In this document: positions 5,514-9,414 of the stretch, one piece after another
Layout: each line of letters opens with the position of its first letter
Numbering within the stretch: the stretch's first letter is position 1
Assembly (NCBI GenBank): GCA_902791885.1
Contig: CADAXO010000064.1
Coordinates: forward strand, 5,706 to 15,119
DNA from: Oscillospiraceae bacterium
GTDB lineage: Bacteria > Bacillota_A > Clostridia > Saccharofermentanales > Saccharofermentanaceae
Direction: 5' to 3'
Length of the DNA: 9,414 nt
Made by a program: the position numbers and the translations under genes
The notes under the pieces: generated by a model
The model's database searches: none
What the model saw: only the letters and a program-made list of their open reading frames with translations
What the model was told of the DNA's origin: nothing

Positions 5514-8500
5514 TCACACCGACATTCTCTCTTCGGCTTCGTAGATCTTCTCGCCCAGAATCTTGAAGAGGGTATCGGCTTCGACAGGCTTACTTAAGTG
5601 AGCGTTCATGCCCGCCTGCATTGAGATCTGGACATCTTCGTCGAAGGTGTTGGCCGTCAGGGCGATGATCGGGATCCTCTTCGCATCGGGTCTGTCCATT
5701 CCGCGGATGATCCTGGTGGCTTCGAGGCCGTCCATAATAGGCATGCGGACATCCATAATGATCGCTGAATAAATGCCGTCAGTACTCCTCTCGAAAAGCT
5801 CCACTGCAACTTTACCGTTCTCGGCATGGTCCACCTTGATGTTCTCAAGCTCGAGCATATCCGTCAGGATCTCTGCGTTGATATCGACGTCCTCGGCAAG
5901 GAGGATACGGCGGCCCGTAAGTCTCGCTCTCTTCTTCTCCTTGAAGATGGACAGCTTGCTTCTTCTTGCGATCTGTTCGAGATTCTCAATGATATTCATC
6001 GAGTACAAAGGTTTCTCAAGGTAGTTCTCGACACCTACCTGAAGGGCTTCATCACGGATATCGTCCCAGCTGTAGGCGGTCATGGCGACGATGATGCTCT
6101 CATCCGCATAATGCTTCATTATCTCAGTCGATACTTCCCTGCCGCTCATACCGGGCATGTTCCAGTCCATCAATATGATGTTGTACGGCCGGTTAACGTT
6201 GTGGCGGGCCTCCATCTCAAGCAGGGCCTCCTGACCGCTCGTACATATATCGGTGTTGATTCCGGCTTCCTCCAAAACCATACGGGCATGTTCGGCTTCG
6301 ATGGGATTATCGTCTACGACCAGGATACTCAGGGCCTGCAGGTCGATCTTTCCGCTGCCTGCGAGTTCGCCGCCGGAACACTTGCGAAGCGGCAGGATAA
6401 CCGTGAATGCGGATCCGACATCCTTCTCGGATTCGACAGTGATGATACCGTTCATCTTCTCGACTATCTTCTTCGTAATGACAAGTCCGAGTCCGCCGCT
6501 TATATGCTTGGAAGATGAGCCCGACGGGTTGAACAGTTCGGATTCGAAGATAGCATCGAGCTGGTCCGCATCGATACCTATTCCGGTATCCTCGATGCAG
6601 AATCTGATCGTATCCATATCTTTGTACTCGGAGATCTTCTCGACGGTCATATTGATGTGGCCGGAGCTTTCCGTGTACTTAACGGCGTTGGAAAGGATAT
6701 TGAGCAAGACCTCACGGATCTTCATGTAGTCGCCGATATAGGAATCATCGGTCTGGTTGACTAACGTACATCCGTAATACAGGCCTTTCTCGGTACACTT
6801 GGTCATGATCTGCGAATTGACCTGCTCAAGCATTGTGGAGAAGGAGAATACATCATTATTAAGAACGCTCTTGCCCGACTCGATCATGCTGATATTAAGG
6901 ATATCGTTGACCAGTGACAGAAGCTGCTGCGCGCTGTCTCCGATCTTCTCGAAGTATTCACGCGAGGAATCATCCATAGACTCATTACGAAGCGCCATGG
7001 AATCGAGACCGATTATCGCATTGATGGGTGTTCTGATCTCGTGGCTCATTCCGGAAAGGAACGATATACGGGCTTTATTAGCCTCCTCAACTGAGGTGAG
7101 AGCGTCGGACAAAGCCTCATTCTTGGCTATTGCCTCACGCATCTCCTCGTCCACATCGACAAAGCCGATGGTGATATGCTGATCATCATCCTGCATATTC
7201 GTGACCTTCATGCTTACATAAGACGGTCTGTCCTGGATCATACGGCGGAAGGATGTTATAAATGCTCCCTTGATCTTCAGGGCTTTCATCAGACGCTTAC
7301 GGTTGATGGCATCGAGGAAATCCTCGAGGTCTTCGGGATAAACATTTTCGCTTAATTCTGCCTTGCAGTCACTGAAGAAATGCCAGCCTTTTCGATATTC
7401 TACAAACTCGCCCGTCTCTTCCCTTCTGTATTCCGTGTACTCTTCCGTGTCCGTATTTACATAGAACAGCTCTGTGTAATCGCGTGCGAGCGACTGTGCT
7501 ATGTGATTGTAGAGGAGGCCCGCGTCGACGGCTTTCTCATAAGCTTCACGCGTCATCGCATGTTCACGCTGGACGCTCATAAGCTCCGTGATATCACGGC
7601 ACATACCGAGGACGCAGAGTCTTCCTGCTGTGTCGATATACTTGATCTTGGTTGTCTGGAGCTGCCTTAAGTTGCCCTCGGCATCGTGAACATCTTCGTA
7701 GAAAACATACGGCTTACTTAAGGAAAGCGCTATCTTGTCGTCCTCCACAAAGTGAGCCGCAGTCTCGGCATCGAAGATCTCGGCATCCGTAAGACCTACT
7801 ACCCCATCAGGAGACTCCTTATGGGCATACTCTGCGAAAGCCTGGTTACACGCCATGTACATGCCTGTATGCGCTTCTTTTGTAAAGGCCATGCCGGGAA
7901 GGTTATTCAGGAGCGAACTGAACCTGTCCTTGAGTTCCTTGACCTTCGCAGACTCCTTGGTCTCTTTTCGATATTCTTCCTTGATCTCGTTAACAATAAA
8001 TGTATGCAGCAGGCATGTGCCGAGCATGTAACCTATGGAATAGAAAGGAAGGTACGGGAACCAAAGCTGGATAAAAAGGCACGCTACCATGATGAGTCCG
8101 AAGGCAGCGAGTATCCTGTATTGCGAGTGTATTCCGGTACGGTGCATGACAACGATCGCTCTTAACGAGATAAGTGCCAGCAGCAGCATCTGAACAACAA
8201 GCAGCACATAACGCGCCGGCAGAGCCGTATAGACGCTGTCACGGTCTACCGTGAAGAGCACGGGGATAAAGATGTTGAAGATCGTCGTAAATATGATCGC
8301 GCCCGCAACACCTCGCGCCAAGTGTGTAAGGAACTCACCGAAAACGCTTTTCTCTTCGAGATAAGTTACGGTAAACTCGGCCCAGAAAGCTATGCATACA
8401 GACATGGCAATAAAGTGCGCTGTAGTAACAGCGAAAAGCAGGATATCGAGCTTCAGAAACTCCGTCACGCCCCATAAGACATCGGTACAGCAATAGATCA

Positions 8501-8630
8501 GGATGGTCGTCAGGAACAGCCTGTACACCTTTCCCGCGGGTCTCTCGGAAAGACGGGGATCGCGCAGAACATCCCAGTTAACTATCAGAAGTACGATTAT
8601 CGTCAGAAGACCGATTGCAGAATAATACAT
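5514..8630 (-). CDS. 7TM-PAS hybrid sensor histidine kinase with two receiver domains
   Basis: This 1038-residue membrane sensor autophosphorylates and passes phosphate to aspartates in its own tail. Seven hydrophobic helices (about 2-19, 37-57, 62-88, 104-127, 139-162, 171-193, 196-216) form a 7TM sensor region. A PAS domain (about 235-350, ending RDITEL) and a second, divergent PAS-like module (about 375-500) follow. The HisKA H-box SHEIRTP has His530. The ATPase domain shows Asn648, DTGIG (681-685) and GGLGL (712-716). Receiver 1 has Asp773/Asp774, Asp822, Thr851 and Lys873; receiver 2 has Glu913/Asp914, Asp960, Thr992 and Lys1014, so both look functional. There is no C-terminal HPt domain, so onward transfer needs a separate protein. 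ATG 8630 lies 6 bp after the upstream cyclase stop, and its ribosome site GAGG falls in that gene's last codons, which implies translational coupling. Confidence 0.95.
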   Translation of the reverse strand: MYYSAIGLLTIIVLLIVNWDVLRDPRLSERPAGKVYRLFLTTILIYCCTDVLWGVTEFLKLDILLFAVTTAHFIAMSVCIAFWAEFTVTYLEEKSVFGEFLTHLARGVAGAIIFTTIFNIFIPVLFTVDRDSVYTALPARYVLLVVQMLLLALISLRAIVVMHRTGIHSQYRILAAFGLIMVACLFIQLWFPYLPFYSIGYMLGTCLLHTFIVNEIKEEYRKETKESAKVKELKDRFSSLLNNLPGMAFTKEAHTGMYMACNQAFAEYAHKESPDGVVGLTDAEIFDAETAAHFVEDDKIALSLSKPYVFYEDVHDAEGNLRQLQTTKIKYIDTAGRLCVLGMCRDITELMSVQREHAMTREAYEKAVDAGLLYNHIAQSLARDYTELFYVNTDTEEYTEYRREETGEFVEYRKGWHFFSDCKAELSENVYPEDLEDFLDAINRKRLMKALKIKGAFITSFRRMIQDRPSYVSMKVTNMQDDDQHITIGFVDVDEEMREAIAKNEALSDALTSVEEANKARISFLSGMSHEIRTPINAIIGLDSMALRNESMDDSSREYFEKIGDSAQQLLSLVNDILNISMIESGKSVLNNDVFSFSTMLEQVNSQIMTKCTEKGLYYGCTLVNQTDDSYIGDYMKIREVLLNILSNAVKYTESSGHINMTVEKISEYKDMDTIRFCIEDTGIGIDADQLDAIFESELFNPSGSSSKHISGGLGLVITKKIVEKMNGIITVESEKDVGSAFTVILPLRKCSGGELAGSGKIDLQALSILVVDDNPIEAEHARMVLEEAGINTDICTSGQEALLEMEARHNVNRPYNIILMDWNMPGMSGREVSTEIMKHYADESIIVAMTAYSWDDIRDEALQVGVENYLEKPLYSMNIIENLEQIARRSKLSIFKEKKRARLTGRRILLAEDVDINAEILTDMLELENIKVDHAENGKVAVELFERSTDGIYSAIIMDVRMPIMDGLEATRIIRGMDRPDAKRIPIIALTANTFDEDVQISMQAGMNAHLSKPVEADTLFKILGEKIYEAEERMSV

Positions 8631-8636
8631 ATACTC

Positions 8637-9414
8637 TTAACCTCTCAGTCTCTTCTTTTCCTTGAGAGCCTTCTTGTTCTCATACATGATCTGATCTGCA
8701 CGCTCGTAAACCGGAGCAACCTTCTCATCATGATCGTAACGTGATACGCCCAAAGCGATCACGATTCCGCCGTTCTCGATGGCTTCCTCGTTATGTGTAT
8801 TCATCTGCTCTATAAGCTCATCCAGACGGTTGAAGTCGTCACCCTGTGTAAGAACTGCGAACTCGTCTCCGCCTACACGGAATACAGGGCTTCGCTTAAA
8901 TGTCGTACATATGATCTTGCATGCATCTCTTAAGAACTGGTCGCCTGCCTTATGACCTTCAGTGTCGTTGACCTTCTTAAGATCGTTAACGTCGAGGATT
9001 ACGATACCGAACTCGGGAGCACGGTCCATCTCGATCTGGGCATTGAGTCTTTCCTCATAGATGCGGTAAGCATTCCTGTTCTTAACGCCTGTAAGCGAGT
9101 CGATATTGGCCTCGATCCTCGCCTGGGCAAGACGTCTGCCGTATTCCTCTTCCTGACGGACCTGAGCATCGATATCGTTAACACCGACTACCAGACGTCT
9201 GCCGTCCTTCTCATAAACGATCGCCGCCTTCATCTGAACATAACGCGGATCCTCATCCTTAACCAGGAGGCGGTAACTTAACGTGAAGATTCCGTTCCTG
9301 CCGACTTCTTCAAGGACGTTATTCATTGTAAGTGCAGTAAACACTCTGTTCTGATCCTCGGGATATACAAACTTTATAGAGTTCTCTCTGAAGTCGGAGA
9401 AGAAGTTATCTCCT
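8637..9414 (-). CDS. Diguanylate cyclase with PAS-like and GGDEF domains (partial, N-terminus off the window)
   Basis: The C-terminal 258 residues of a protein that makes cyclic di-GMP from two GTP molecules. The frame is open to the right edge, so the true start lies outside; the GTG at 9344 is internal. Visible residues 1-90 form a PAS-like module with FFSD (4-7) and VYPED (16-20), followed by a short linker helix rich in Glu and Arg. The GGDEF domain begins near DSLTGVKNRNAY (105-116). It keeps the metal-binding Asp141 in LDVND and the intact signature GGDEF at 181-185, so it should be active. The RxxD inhibitory site usually found just before the signature is absent (FKRS occupies those positions), so classical product inhibition at that site is not expected. 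The gene is 6 bp upstream of the hybrid kinase and probably shares its operon. Confidence 0.93.
   Translation of the reverse strand, partial: GDNFFSDFRENSIKFVYPEDQNRVFTALTMNNVLEEVGRNGIFTLSYRLLVKDEDPRYVQMKAAIVYEKDGRRLVVGVNDIDAQVRQEEEYGRRLAQARIEANIDSLTGVKNRNAYRIYEERLNAQIEMDRAPEFGIVILDVNDLKKVNDTEGHKAGDQFLRDACKIICTTFKRSPVFRVGGDEFAVLTQGDDFNRLDELIEQMNTHNEEAIENGGIVIALGVSRYDHDEKVAPVYERADQIMYENKKALKEKKRLRG

Noticed and set aside
5496..5516. Intrinsic terminator directly after the kinase stop
   Set aside because: The GAGG...CCTC pairing is short, bulged, has almost no loop and is not followed by a T-run.
5162..5566. Plus-strand open frame of 134 residues with DRESF/NRERF repeats
   Set aside because: It has no ribosome site, its repeats are a by-product of the 15-bp DNA repeat, and its end runs antisense into the kinase gene.
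5826..6518. Plus-strand open frame of 230 residues
   Set aside because: It is antisense to the receiver and ATPase domains of the kinase, which are unmistakable on the other strand.
9342..9344. GTG at 9344 as the start of the diguanylate cyclase
   Set aside because: The frame stays open to the window edge and the upstream residues complete the PAS-like module, so this codon is internal.

Overview
The window looks like chromosomal DNA from a Gram-positive anaerobe of the Bacillota, most likely class Clostridia. This is inferred from strong GGAGG-type ribosome binding sites, the mix of protein families (an RND permease with no adaptor gene beside it in view, a PrsW-type protease, a 7TM hybrid kinase beside a GGDEF protein) and mid-range base composition. 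No rRNA, tRNA or taxon-specific marker is present, so the assignment is tentative.

Layout. (1) 1-2768, minus strand: the N-terminal 922 residues of a large RND-type efflux permease that runs off the left edge. Its first porter domain is interrupted by about 340 residues of alanine- and glutamine-rich, probably coiled-coil sequence. (2) 2769-2923: a divergent control region with a candidate promoter for each flanking gene. (3) 2924-3868, plus strand: a PrsW-family intramembrane protease with two C-terminal zinc ribbons. (4) 3840-5117, minus strand: a membrane protein of FUSC/aromatic-acid-exporter type fused to a HAD-like domain that has lost its nucleophile. It overlaps the PrsW gene tail to tail by 29 bp. 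(5) 5118-5513: a 396-bp non-coding stretch with an inverted repeat over a candidate promoter, a regular 51-bp-period array of GGTCAC/GTGACC half-sites that forms three hairpins, and a 30-bp tandem repeat. (6) 5514-8630, minus strand: a 1038-residue 7TM-PAS-PAS-HisKA-HATPase-REC-REC hybrid histidine kinase. (7) 8637-9414, minus strand: the C-terminal part of a PAS-GGDEF diguanylate cyclase, open at the right edge and only 6 bp upstream of the kinase.

The cyclase and kinase very probably form one operon, transcribed right to left. They also share a recognisably similar divergent PAS-like module with the same FFSD...VYPED spacing. This suggests that a phosphorelay and a c-di-GMP output read the same kind of signal. 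The efflux permease, protease and FUSC-HAD genes appear to be separate transcription units with no obvious shared pathway.

The least explained parts are the hairpin and tandem-repeat block at 5223-5500, the FUSC-pseudo-HAD fusion, and the coiled-coil insert in the RND permease.
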